Assembly: GCA_019090405.1 (NCBI GenBank)
Contig: JAHRVZ010000128.1
Coordinates: 1-9,970, forward strand
From: Paracoccaceae bacterium
Lineage (GTDB): Bacteria > Pseudomonadota > Alphaproteobacteria > Rhodobacterales > Rhodobacteraceae
Direction: 5' to 3'
Length of the DNA stretch: 9,970 nt
Below the pieces are notes generated by a model. That model saw only the letters and a list, made by a program, of their open reading frames with translations, did not search any database and was not told where the DNA came from. Below are positions 1 through 6,458 of the stretch, piece after piece (the first letter of the stretch is position 1; every line of letters begins with the position of its first letter). Position numbers and translations under genes: made by a program.

Positions 1-316
1 CAAAACAGGCGTGGCATTCGATTGCGATATGCATGCGCCCGCTTTTGCCATCGCGCAGGTTTGAAAATTCTTCCTGCATCGCCTCGACCTGCGGTAAGAC
101 CTGCTCGGCCAGTCGAAGCAACCGTAACCCCGCTGCCGACAATTTCATCGGTTTGGAACGACGCACAAACAGCTCAACTCCCGCCTGATCCTCAAGCCCC
201 TTGACCTGATGGCTGAGCGCACTTTGGGTGATGTTCAGCCGGTCCGCAGCGCGGCCCAAACCGCCGGCCTCGTGTATCGCTTTGATCGTGCGTAAATGGC
301 GGAATTCGATATGCAA
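1..316 (-). CDS. metR: MetR-type LysR-family transcriptional regulator, N-terminal part (cut by window edge)
   Basis: This is the first 105 codons of a LysR-type activator; the gene runs off the left edge. The translation begins MHIEFRHLRTIKAIHEAGG and continues with a typical LysR winged helix-turn-helix (residues about 5-65), including the segment AADRLNITQSALSHQVKGLE and then VELFVRRSKPMKLSAAG. The visible part ends in HIAIECHACF, which I associate with the start of the MetR effector domain. The start is inferred to be TTG at 316-314, because the codon just upstream (319-317) is an in-frame TAG and no ATG lies before the conserved IEFRHL. In enterobacteria MetR senses homocysteine and activates methionine-synthesis genes. 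Divergence from metF and a perfect MetR box between them support this role. LysR family is certain; the MetR assignment is strong but rests on context and memory of relatives. Confidence 0.85.
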   Translation of the reverse strand, partial: MHIEFRHLRTIKAIHEAGGLGRAADRLNITQSALSHQVKGLEDQAGVELFVRRSKPMKLSAAGLRLLRLAEQVLPQVEAMQEEFSNLRDGKSGRMHIAIECHACF

Positions 317-349
317 CTATCATCCAACTCATGTTGTTCTTGAGAATTA

Positions 350-362
350 TGAATTTGTTTCA
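350..362. promoter_or_regulatory. Predicted MetR operator in the metR-metF divergent promoter region
   Basis: The 13-mer TGAATTTGTTTCA matches the established enterobacterial MetR consensus TGAA-N2-(A/T)-N2-TTCA at every fixed position, with T at the central A/T base. It lies 45 bp before the metF ATG and 34 bp before the metR start, which suits an activator that also represses its own gene. The match is seen directly; that it is used is inference. I could not place convincing -35/-10 boxes for either gene. Confidence 0.7.
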
Positions 363-392
363 CGTTTCACATCATGCGACAAGGGGTGAAAC
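357..392. repeat. Tandem GTTTCAC heptamers with an inverted copy upstream of metF
   Basis: GTTTCAC occurs twice back to back (357-363 and 364-370), and its exact complement GTGAAAC lies at 386-392, giving a 7-bp inverted repeat with a 15-bp spacer. The first copy overlaps the right half of the MetR box, so these may be extra half-sites for the regulator. In the metF mRNA leader the 364-370/386-392 pair could also form a hairpin just ahead of the ribosome-binding site. The repeats are certain, their function is not. Confidence 0.5.
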
Positions 393-406
393 CAAAGGAA
401 TCAACT

Positions 407-1273
407 ATGCCCACGCCCGCCATATCGTTCGAATTCTTCCCGCCCCAATCGTTGCAAGGCTCATTTCGCCTATGGGATACAGTGCAGGCACTGGCGCCGT
501 TGGACCCGCGGTTTGTATCTGTAACCTATGGCGCAGGTGGCACCACGCGGGATTTGACACGGGATGCGGTGACGACGCTGCATAAATCAAGTGGGCTGAA
601 TGTGGCCGCGCATCTGACCTGTGTTAATGCCACCCGTGCAGAAACGCTTGCGATTGCTGACAATTTTGCCAGTGCTGGCGTAAAAGACATTGTGGCGCTG
701 CGTGGGGATCCCCCAAAAGGGCAGGACAAGTTTGAGGCCCATCCAGAAGGGTTTGCCAACACTTGTGAATTGATTCAGGCGCTTGCTGAGACCGGCAAAT
801 TCAACATCCGCGTTGGTGCCTATCCGGACATACATCCAGAGGCCCGTGATATGAAGGCTGACGTTGACTGGCTTAAGGCCAAGCTTGATGCTGGTGCTAC
901 CGAGGCTCTGACTCAGTTCTTTTTTGAAGCCGACACTTTTCTGCGCTTTCGAGATGCCTGTGCCAAAGCCGGGATCGACAAAGCCATCACGCCTGGCATT
1001 CTGCCAATCGAGAACTGGAAAGGCGCGCGCGCGTTTGCAGAGCGCTGTGGAGCCAAAATGCCGAACTGGCTGGTTGACGCGTTTGAGACTGCGGTGCGGG
1101 ACGATCGCCAGGATTTACTGGCCATCGCGATATGCACAGAACTTTGCAGCGATCTGATCGACGAAGGTGTCGAGCGGTTGCATTTCTATACCCTGAACCG
1201 CCCGGAGCTGACCCGGGATGTGTGTCACGCATTGGGCATCACGGCCGGTAATCGACTGCAGAACGTCGCGTAA
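407..1273 (+). CDS. metF: 5,10-methylenetetrahydrofolate reductase (MetF)
   Basis: This 288-aa cytoplasmic flavoprotein reduces 5,10-methylene-THF to 5-methyl-THF, the methyl donor for the last step of methionine synthesis. Family motifs appear in order: SFEFFPP (6 residues in, with the proposed catalytic acid Glu9, matching E. coli Glu28), SVTYGAGG, HLTCVNATRAE, VALRGDPPKG (Asp101, matching E. coli Asp120 near the flavin), AYPDIHPEA, ALTQFFFEAD, TPGILPIENW and HFYTLNRPE near the end. Length is close to E. coli MetF (296 aa). I chose ATG 407 because AAGGA lies 6-7 nt upstream and it is followed directly by the conserved N-terminus; an in-frame ATG at 374 would add 11 residues without a good ribosome-binding site. 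It is divergent from metR and probably MetR-controlled. Identification is secure. Confidence 0.97.
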   Translation: MPTPAISFEFFPPQSLQGSFRLWDTVQALAPLDPRFVSVTYGAGGTTRDLTRDAVTTLHKSSGLNVAAHLTCVNATRAETLAIADNFASAGVKDIVALRGDPPKGQDKFEAHPEGFANTCELIQALAETGKFNIRVGAYPDIHPEARDMKADVDWLKAKLDAGATEALTQFFFEADTFLRFRDACAKAGIDKAITPGILPIENWKGARAFAERCGAKMPNWLVDAFETAVRDDRQDLLAIAICTELCSDLIDEGVERLHFYTLNRPELTRDVCHALGITAGNRLQNVA

Positions 1274-1294
1274 AACTTGTTCTTGCCGATCTGC

Positions 1295-1316
1295 CTGTTA
1301 GCGTTCAGCGCAACAG
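1295..1316 (+). promoter_or_regulatory. Small hairpin overlapping the thioesterase ribosome-binding site
   Basis: In the 55-bp gap between metF and the next gene, CTGTT-(A)-GCG pairs with CGC-AACAG around a TTCAG loop: 8 bp with one bulged A. The 3' arm ends inside AGGAG (1315-1319), the Shine-Dalgarno sequence of the thioesterase gene. If it forms in the mRNA it would partly mask that site and lower translation relative to metF. There is no T-run, so it is not a terminator. Confidence 0.35.
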
Positions 1317-1328
1317 GAGATACGCGAA

Positions 1329-1814
1329 ATGAATTTTGCCAACGGCCCCCAAGACCTGCTGACGCAGGCCGAAGTTTTGTCCATGTCCGGACTGGAGTTT
1401 ATGCAGGGCATCGTTGATGGTAAGCATCCCGGCCCGCCAATCAGCCAGACGATGGGATACTCTCTGCTAGAAATCGACGACGGGCGCGCAGTGTTTCGTG
1501 GCGCGCCGGAATTCAACGTTACCAACCCAATGGGAACTGTACATGGTGGCTGGTATGGAACGCTACTGGACAGTGCTATGGCCTGTGCTGTGATGACCAA
1601 AGTCCCTCGTGGATCTATTTATACAACACTGGAATACAAGATTAACATCACCCACTCGATTCCATTGGGCATGATGATCGACTGCATTGGCGAGATAGAT
1701 CATGCCGGACGTTCGACCGGCATTGCGCATGGTGAGATTCGTGGTGTTGAGAATGGCAAATTATACGCCACAGGTTCGACCACCTGCATTATTATGGAAA
1801 TGTCGCGGAAATAG
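1329..1814 (+). CDS. PaaI-family hotdog-fold thioesterase
   Basis: A 161-aa protein of the PaaI/4HBT acyl-CoA thioesterase type, expected to hydrolyse an acyl- or aryl-CoA thioester in the cytoplasm. The signature region is NPMGTVHGGWYGTLLDSAMA: His72-Gly-Gly followed by Asp81 on the long hotdog helix, as in the PaaI group where the HGG turn and an acidic residue on that helix serve catalysis. The C-terminal half (TTLEYKINITHSIPLG ... GRSTGIAHGEIRG ... KLYATGSTTCIIM) fits the remaining strands of the fold. About 35 N-terminal residues precede the domain. Start ATG 1329 has AGGAG 9 nt upstream. It may be read through from metF, but no functional tie to methionine synthesis is known to me. The substrate is unknown. 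Confidence 0.85.
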   Translation: MNFANGPQDLLTQAEVLSMSGLEFMQGIVDGKHPGPPISQTMGYSLLEIDDGRAVFRGAPEFNVTNPMGTVHGGWYGTLLDSAMACAVMTKVPRGSIYTTLEYKINITHSIPLGMMIDCIGEIDHAGRSTGIAHGEIRGVENGKLYATGSTTCIIMEMSRK

Positions 1815-1823
1815 AAATTTCTT

Positions 1824-1845
1824 GCCTCCGGCGGGGATATTTTTG
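1824..1845 (+). terminator. GC-rich element with T-run between convergent genes (terminator-like)
   Basis: A short CCTC-CGGC-GGGG hairpin (4 bp including a G-T pair) is followed by ATATTTTTG, 10 bp after the thioesterase stop and about 17 bp beyond the stop of the convergent hydrolase gene. The stem is weak for a classical intrinsic terminator, but from memory near-identical elements recur downstream of genes in Rhodobacterales. That recurrence is not checked here. Confidence 0.45.
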
Positions 1846-1861
1846 CCAAACTGAATTTGAC

Positions 1862-2905
1862 TTACTTAGGGTCTTTGACCATGGAGGCTGCAACGCTTTC
1901 GTGAATGTGTTCTGAACGATCCTGACCAATAATGCGCGAACTTCGCTGCAGAAATAGTTTACCCCAGCTGCGCCATGTCCCAACAGAAGGGGCTGTCGGA
2001 TCAGTGAAAAATCGCGCCTGCCAACCGTTTGGCAACGGCAATCCACAGGTTTCGGCCCGGTTCAACATCCATACCAATGACAGATTTGCCAATGGACGCG
2101 CCACTTCGAACCCGCCCAGATGTCCGCCAACGTCGCCATGCGCTCCGCGGAACCAGACCTGTTCCAGATGGCCCGGCCAGTCGGGCCGTGACGTCCACAT
2201 CACGGGTTTAAAGACACTGCGCGTCTCATCCATCGCCAGCGCCTGATAGCCGTTGCAAATGCTTGGTCCCAAAGAATGGTTGTGAAACTTGTGGCTAGAC
2301 GATGCCCAGAGTCGCAAGATAGGCATGCGCAAACCCAGCGCTTTGACCGTATCCCAAACCCCGACCATTTCGATCGGGACAAATTCGTGACAAAAGAGGC
2401 GCGAAAAAGACTTGGCTTGCGGCCCGCCCGGATGCAGCTGGTAGTGCCGGTAGGCCGTGCTGATATTGCGCACGGTTGCATGTTCGGCCCGTACTAGTCC
2501 GACCATATCAATCACCCCGGCCAATGATCTTACTGCATATGCCCCGCGCGAATACCCCATCAGGATTATCTGATCGCCAGGGCGATAGCGTGAGGCCAGA
2601 AACCCATAAGCACGTCGGATTTGCCGGTTTATCCCACGTCCAAGCAACACATCCAGGGTCATGCGCCAGTTTGGCCACTGCAATCCGGCCTCGTAAAAGA
2701 CCGACACTTCGGCTCCCATTTCACGGCAAAGACGATACGTCCTGCCCGCATGGGTTTCATAGCCCGGCTCGAGCGAGGACAGAGTGCCATCCAGAATAAT
2801 GACATGGGTCTGTGGCCCGCGCCGTTTGACTTCGGCTGAGTGTTCAGACTGAAACGGACGTATCAGCCATGATAACAGGTTTTTACTAAACCGCTGCAAC
2901 GCCAT
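1862..2905 (-). CDS. DUF2235-family alpha/beta hydrolase
   Basis: A 347-aa predicted serine hydrolase of the DUF2235 family, which includes the phospholipase-like Tle1 effectors as well as stand-alone cytosolic proteins of unknown role. Motifs in order: THVIILDGTLSSLEPG (first strand), GRGINRQIRRAYGFLA, ILMGYSRGAYAVRSLAG with nucleophile Ser119 in G-Y-S-R-G, GVWDTVKALG with Asp185, and VWFRGAHGDVGG with His256. Together these make a plausible Ser-Asp-His triad. There is no signal peptide or transmembrane segment and no type VI secretion gene nearby, so an effector role is not supported. I chose ATG 2905 because AGAGAGG lies 7 nt upstream at 2919-2913; an in-frame ATG at 2974 would add 23 basic residues but lacks a good site. 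It is convergent with the thioesterase gene and 347 bp from the carboxylase operon, so probably has its own promoter. The substrate is unknown. Confidence 0.85.
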   Translation of the reverse strand: MALQRFSKNLLSWLIRPFQSEHSAEVKRRGPQTHVIILDGTLSSLEPGYETHAGRTYRLCREMGAEVSVFYEAGLQWPNWRMTLDVLLGRGINRQIRRAYGFLASRYRPGDQIILMGYSRGAYAVRSLAGVIDMVGLVRAEHATVRNISTAYRHYQLHPGGPQAKSFSRLFCHEFVPIEMVGVWDTVKALGLRMPILRLWASSSHKFHNHSLGPSICNGYQALAMDETRSVFKPVMWTSRPDWPGHLEQVWFRGAHGDVGGHLGGFEVARPLANLSLVWMLNRAETCGLPLPNGWQARFFTDPTAPSVGTWRSWGKLFLQRSSRIIGQDRSEHIHESVAASMVKDPK

Positions 2906-3252
2906 CCGCCAACCTCTCTGAAATCTGCGGGCGCGCGAAGTTTCGAGCAATCGAAATATGAGCCGGGGCGGCATCGGGTGAGGAATGACCTGTGCCGGAC
3001 AAGAACCAAACGTCCTTACTGCGAATGACAGGCCAGTTATTTGCGAAGTTTATCATGCTTGTGCTTTGCGACTTACTGTTAGTCGCGACACTAGCCCGCC
3101 ATTTGCCAATGTCCAGATGCCGCGTTTTGCCATATCAATTTTGCGACTGTCCAAAGATGCCGGAATCGGCATAACGCATAGCTTCACTGCCCGTGCAGCA
3201 AATGGAGCTATTCTGGTCCCCGATCACATTCACCTGACACCTTTCCATTGCA
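2906..3252. other. 347-bp stretch without a convincing gene: hydrolase leader and carboxylase operon 3' end
   Basis: No open frame here looks like a protein gene. Visible structure: a perfect 6-bp inverted repeat ATGCCG-GAAT-CGGCAT (3157-3172), a second inverted repeat GCGACT-N7-AGTCGC (3068-3086), and TGCGA repeated at 3020, 3042, 3067 and 3142. Read on the minus strand the first hairpin is followed only by CTTTGG, so it is at best a weak terminator for the carboxylase operon. The segment nearest the hydrolase should hold that gene's promoter, but no clear -35/-10 pair was found. Confidence 0.5.
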
Positions 3253-4860
3253 TCACAGGCGGAAAATCCCGTAGTTCGGATCGGCAATCGGCGCATTCAG
3301 AGCGGCGGATATCGACATGCCCAGCGCATTTCGCGTATCCACCGGGTCAATCAGGCCGTCATCCCACAGTTCCGACGTTGAGGTATAAGCCTCGACATCA
3401 GTTTCGTACTTTTCCAGCACAGGTTCGCGGATCGCGGCAATATCTGCCTCGCTCAACTCTTTGCCCTCGCGTTTTAGCTGGCGGATTTTCACATCGGCCA
3501 TGGTGTTGGCCGCCTGTTCCGCCCCCATCACGCCGATTTCGGCCTGAGGCCACATGAACAGGGTGCGCGCATCCCACGCCCGCCCACACATGCCATAATT
3601 CCCCGCGCCGTACGAGGCGTTGATGATGACGGTGAATTTCGGCACCACAGACCCGCCCTGCGCCATCAGCATTTTCGCCCCGTCTTTGGTAATGCCAATC
3701 TCTTCATATTCGCGCCCGACAATATAGCCGGTGATGTTTTGCAGAAAAACCAGCGGCGTATTGCTTTGGTTGCAAAGCTGAATGAAATGCGCTGCCTTTT
3801 TCGAACTGTCGTTAAACAACACCCCGTTATTGCCAAGAATACCGACCTTAAAGCCCCAGATATGCGCGTAGCCGCACACAAGAGTGGTGCCAAAGTTGGG
3901 CTGGTATTCGTGAAACCGCGAGCCATCGACGATACGGGCAATCACTTCACGCACATCAAACTGGGTTTTGCGGTCCTTGGGGATGATGCCGTATAGCTCT
4001 TGCGGGTCGTAATACGGTGGTTCCGGCGGGGCGGTTTCAATTTCCGACTTTTCTGCCGGCTTCCATTGGCCGACAATTTCACGCGCCAGAGCAATGGCTG
4101 CCTCTTCGCTGGGGGCGCGGTAGTCCACCGTACCCGAAACCGACGTATGCATGACAGCACCACCCAGTTCCTGAACGCCGACTTCTTCGCCGGTTGCAGC
4201 CTTGACCAAAGGTGGGCCGCCCAGAAACACCGCTCCGGTTTCCTCGACGATCACGTTATAGTCGCTTAGGGCCGGGATATAGGCGCCACCAGCGGTGCAA
4301 TGCCCGGCGACAATCGCCACTTGTGGTACGTTCATCTGACTTAGAACCGTCTGGTTGCGAAACATCCGCCCGGCCAGATAGCGGTCAGGAAACACCCCGT
4401 GCTGAAGCGGCAGAAACCCGCCCGCACTGTCGCAGATATGCACAACTGGCAGATGGTTTTCGACCGCAACATCCAGCAGCCGCACGATTTTCTTGACGGT
4501 AAGCGGGTACCAAGCGCCCCCTTTGACGCTGGCATCATCCGCATGAATCGCAACTTCTCGCCCGTTGACGATGCCGATGCCCGTGACCGTGGCCGCACCG
4601 GGCACCGTGCCGTCATATTCACGGCAGGCCGCCAGCGGTGAAAATTCCAGAAACGGAGTACCGGGGTCCAGCAACAGTTCGATCCGGTCGCGCACGAACA
4701 GTTTGTTCTGCCGCTTCAGACGATCCATATCGCGCTGCGGCCGCACGTAGCGCGCAGCGTTCTGGCGGTCGCGGAATTCTTCCAGCTTGGCGGACATGGC
4801 CGCGTAATTTTCACGATAGCTGGCCGAGTTCTTGTCAATGTTGGTTTTGATGCGACGCAT
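3253..4860 (-). CDS. Acyl-CoA carboxylase carboxyltransferase (beta) subunit, second of a tandem pair
   Basis: A 535-aa biotin-dependent carboxyltransferase of the MCC/PCC beta family, which moves CO2 from carboxybiotin to an acyl-CoA. Both crotonase-like halves are present. The N-half has ELLLDPGTPFLEFSPLA (61-77), VHICDSAGG (140-148) and GHCTAGGAY (186-194), whose glycines form an oxyanion hole. The C-half has NYGMCGRAWD (421-430) and FMWPQAEIGVMG (435-446). The loop FLPLQHGVFPDR (149-160) resembles methylcrotonyl-CoA carboxylase beta. A linker QNKL (51-54) stands where I recall RGKL in most relatives. Start ATG 4860 follows the upstream gene's stop by 2 nt with AGGA 7 nt before it, so translation is probably coupled. 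It is about 60% identical by eye to the neighbouring subunit. The family is certain; the acyl-CoA substrate is unknown. No hydratase, acyl-CoA dehydrogenase or HMG-CoA lyase of the leucine pathway is in the window. Confidence 0.92.
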   Translation of the reverse strand: MRRIKTNIDKNSASYRENYAAMSAKLEEFRDRQNAARYVRPQRDMDRLKRQNKLFVRDRIELLLDPGTPFLEFSPLAACREYDGTVPGAATVTGIGIVNGREVAIHADDASVKGGAWYPLTVKKIVRLLDVAVENHLPVVHICDSAGGFLPLQHGVFPDRYLAGRMFRNQTVLSQMNVPQVAIVAGHCTAGGAYIPALSDYNVIVEETGAVFLGGPPLVKAATGEEVGVQELGGAVMHTSVSGTVDYRAPSEEAAIALAREIVGQWKPAEKSEIETAPPEPPYYDPQELYGIIPKDRKTQFDVREVIARIVDGSRFHEYQPNFGTTLVCGYAHIWGFKVGILGNNGVLFNDSSKKAAHFIQLCNQSNTPLVFLQNITGYIVGREYEEIGITKDGAKMLMAQGGSVVPKFTVIINASYGAGNYGMCGRAWDARTLFMWPQAEIGVMGAEQAANTMADVKIRQLKREGKELSEADIAAIREPVLEKYETDVEAYTSTSELWDDGLIDPVDTRNALGMSISAALNAPIADPNYGIFRL

Positions 4861-4862
4861 GT

Positions 4863-6458
4863 TTACATCCTGTAGACGCCGTAATGCGGCGCATTGGGGG
4901 TCACTCCGGCCGCACAGGTCAGGGCAATACCCAGCATGTTGCGGGTATCAAGCGGGTCGATGATGCCATCGTCAAACATCCGCGATGTGAACCAATAGGC
5001 CGAGGTTTCGTTCTCTGCCTTGGCGCGCACACGGTCGCGCAATTCCTGCACCGCTTCTTCGCTGAGATCAGGATCAGCGCGGCGCATCTGTGCCAGTTTC
5101 ACATCGCCCAAGGTGCGCGCGGCCTGCTCTGGCCCCATCACGCCCATTTGCGAACTTGGCCAGGACATAATCAGGCGCGGATCCCACGCCCGACCACACA
5201 TGCCGTAATAACCGGCCCCGAATGAACCCGACGTTAGAACCGTCAGTTTCGGCACCTCGGACCCGGCCTGAGCCATCAGCATCTTGGCCCCATCTTTGGT
5301 GATTCCGCGTTCTTCGTATTCGCGACCAATCATGTAACCTGTTGTATTTTGCAAGAAAATCAGCGGAGTGCCGTTTTGGTTGCAAAGCTGAATGAAATGC
5401 GCAGCCTTTAGGGAACTGTCATTGAACAGCACGCCATTATTGCCCAAAATACCGACCTTACAGCCCCAAATACGGGCATATCCGGTCACCAAAGTGGTGC
5501 CATAATCCGGTTGGTATTCATGAAACCGCGACCCATCAACGATGCGGGCAATGACTTCTCGCATGTCAAACCGCACGTGATAATCTGTTGGCACGATGCC
5601 ATATATTTCCTTTGGATCGTAATAAGGCGCTTCTGGCGCGGCCCAATCAAAGGCTCGGGGTTTGCGTGGAAAGGTAGCGACGATTTCGCGCGCCAATATC
5701 ATTGCCGACTCTTCTGAATCGACCGGATAGTCGCCGGTGCCCGAGATCGACGTGTGCATGTCGGCACCGCCCAGATCATTGACCGATACTTCTTCGCCAG
5801 TGGCAGCCTTGACCAGCGGTGGGCCGCCTAGAAAAATCGCGCCGGTGTCGCGCACGATAATGGTATGTTCGCAAAGTGCCGGCACATACGCCCCTCCCGC
5901 CGTGCAATGGCCACAGACGATGGCAACCTGTGGGATGCCCTTTTTCGACAGGATACATTGGTTGCGGAACACCCGCCCACCCGGCGCGAATACGCCTGAC
6001 ATGTCCTCAAGGTAGCCACCCGCGCTGTCGCAGATATGCACAACCGGCAGGTTGTTTTCCAACGCAAATTCCAGCGCACGCACAATTTTTGGCACCGACA
6101 TGGGATACCACGCACCGCCCTTGTTAGAACTGTCATCGGCATGGATCACGACTTCGCGGCCGGAAATGACCCCGACACCGGTGATGATATTGGCCCCCGG
6201 AGCCTGACCATCATAAAGATCATTCGCCGCCAGACTGGAAAACTCAAGAAAAGGCGTGCCCGGATCCAGCAGCAGTTCCAGCCGTTGACGCGCCAGCAGT
6301 TTATTTTGCCGCTTTAGCCGATCCAGATCCCGTTGGGGGCGGTCGTGGCGGGCCTTGTCCTGTTTGTCATGAAAACGGTTCACCACCTCTTGCATTTTCG
6401 CCGAGGCTTCTTTGAATTCCGCCGATTCCGGGCGGATGTGGCTTTGCATACGTCGCAT
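4863..6458 (-). CDS. Acyl-CoA carboxylase carboxyltransferase (beta) subunit, first of a tandem pair
   Basis: A 531-aa carboxyltransferase, paralogous over its whole length to the next gene in the operon. Shared features include PQRDLDRLKRQNKL (41-54), ELLLDPGTPFLEF (61-73), VHICDSAGG, GHCTAGGAY (183-191), YYGMCGRAWD and MGVMGPEQAAR, so both oxyanion-hole regions look intact. It differs in the loop after VHICDSAGG, which reads YLEDMSGVFAPGGR, three residues shorter and without the PLQ..VFPDR found in its partner and in methylcrotonyl-CoA carboxylase beta. This hints at a different acyl pocket or an assembly role. ATG 6458 overlaps the carrier gene's stop in TAATG, with GAGGAGG just upstream, so translation is coupled. 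An in-frame ATG three codons later is less likely. Both subunits look catalytically complete; whether they form mixed hexamers or two separate enzymes is open. Confidence 0.92.
   Translation of the reverse strand: MRRMQSHIRPESAEFKEASAKMQEVVNRFHDKQDKARHDRPQRDLDRLKRQNKLLARQRLELLLDPGTPFLEFSSLAANDLYDGQAPGANIITGVGVISGREVVIHADDSSNKGGAWYPMSVPKIVRALEFALENNLPVVHICDSAGGYLEDMSGVFAPGGRVFRNQCILSKKGIPQVAIVCGHCTAGGAYVPALCEHTIIVRDTGAIFLGGPPLVKAATGEEVSVNDLGGADMHTSISGTGDYPVDSEESAMILAREIVATFPRKPRAFDWAAPEAPYYDPKEIYGIVPTDYHVRFDMREVIARIVDGSRFHEYQPDYGTTLVTGYARIWGCKVGILGNNGVLFNDSSLKAAHFIQLCNQNGTPLIFLQNTTGYMIGREYEERGITKDGAKMLMAQAGSEVPKLTVLTSGSFGAGYYGMCGRAWDPRLIMSWPSSQMGVMGPEQAARTLGDVKLAQMRRADPDLSEEAVQELRDRVRAKAENETSAYWFTSRMFDDGIIDPLDTRNMLGIALTCAAGVTPNAPHYGVYRM

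Noticed and set aside
317..406. SAM or other riboswitch upstream of metF
   Set aside because: The 90-bp gap is short, shows no multi-helix aptamer pattern that I could recognise, and is better explained by MetR sites.
1862..2905. Type VI secretion effector
   Set aside because: Only the hydrolase domain is present; no VgrG, PAAR, adaptor or immunity gene is visible.
2992..3174. 60-codon plus-strand frame with GTG start, a GAGGA about 8 nt upstream and a hydrophobic stretch
   Set aside because: It lies in the leader of the opposite-strand hydrolase gene and ends in low-quality sequence; one hydrophobic run is weak evidence. Conservation in relatives would be needed to revive it.
2985..3557. 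190-codon plus-strand open frame running from the intergenic gap into the carboxyltransferase gene
   Set aside because: More than half lies antisense to a certain gene, the composition is not protein-like, and no family is recognisable.
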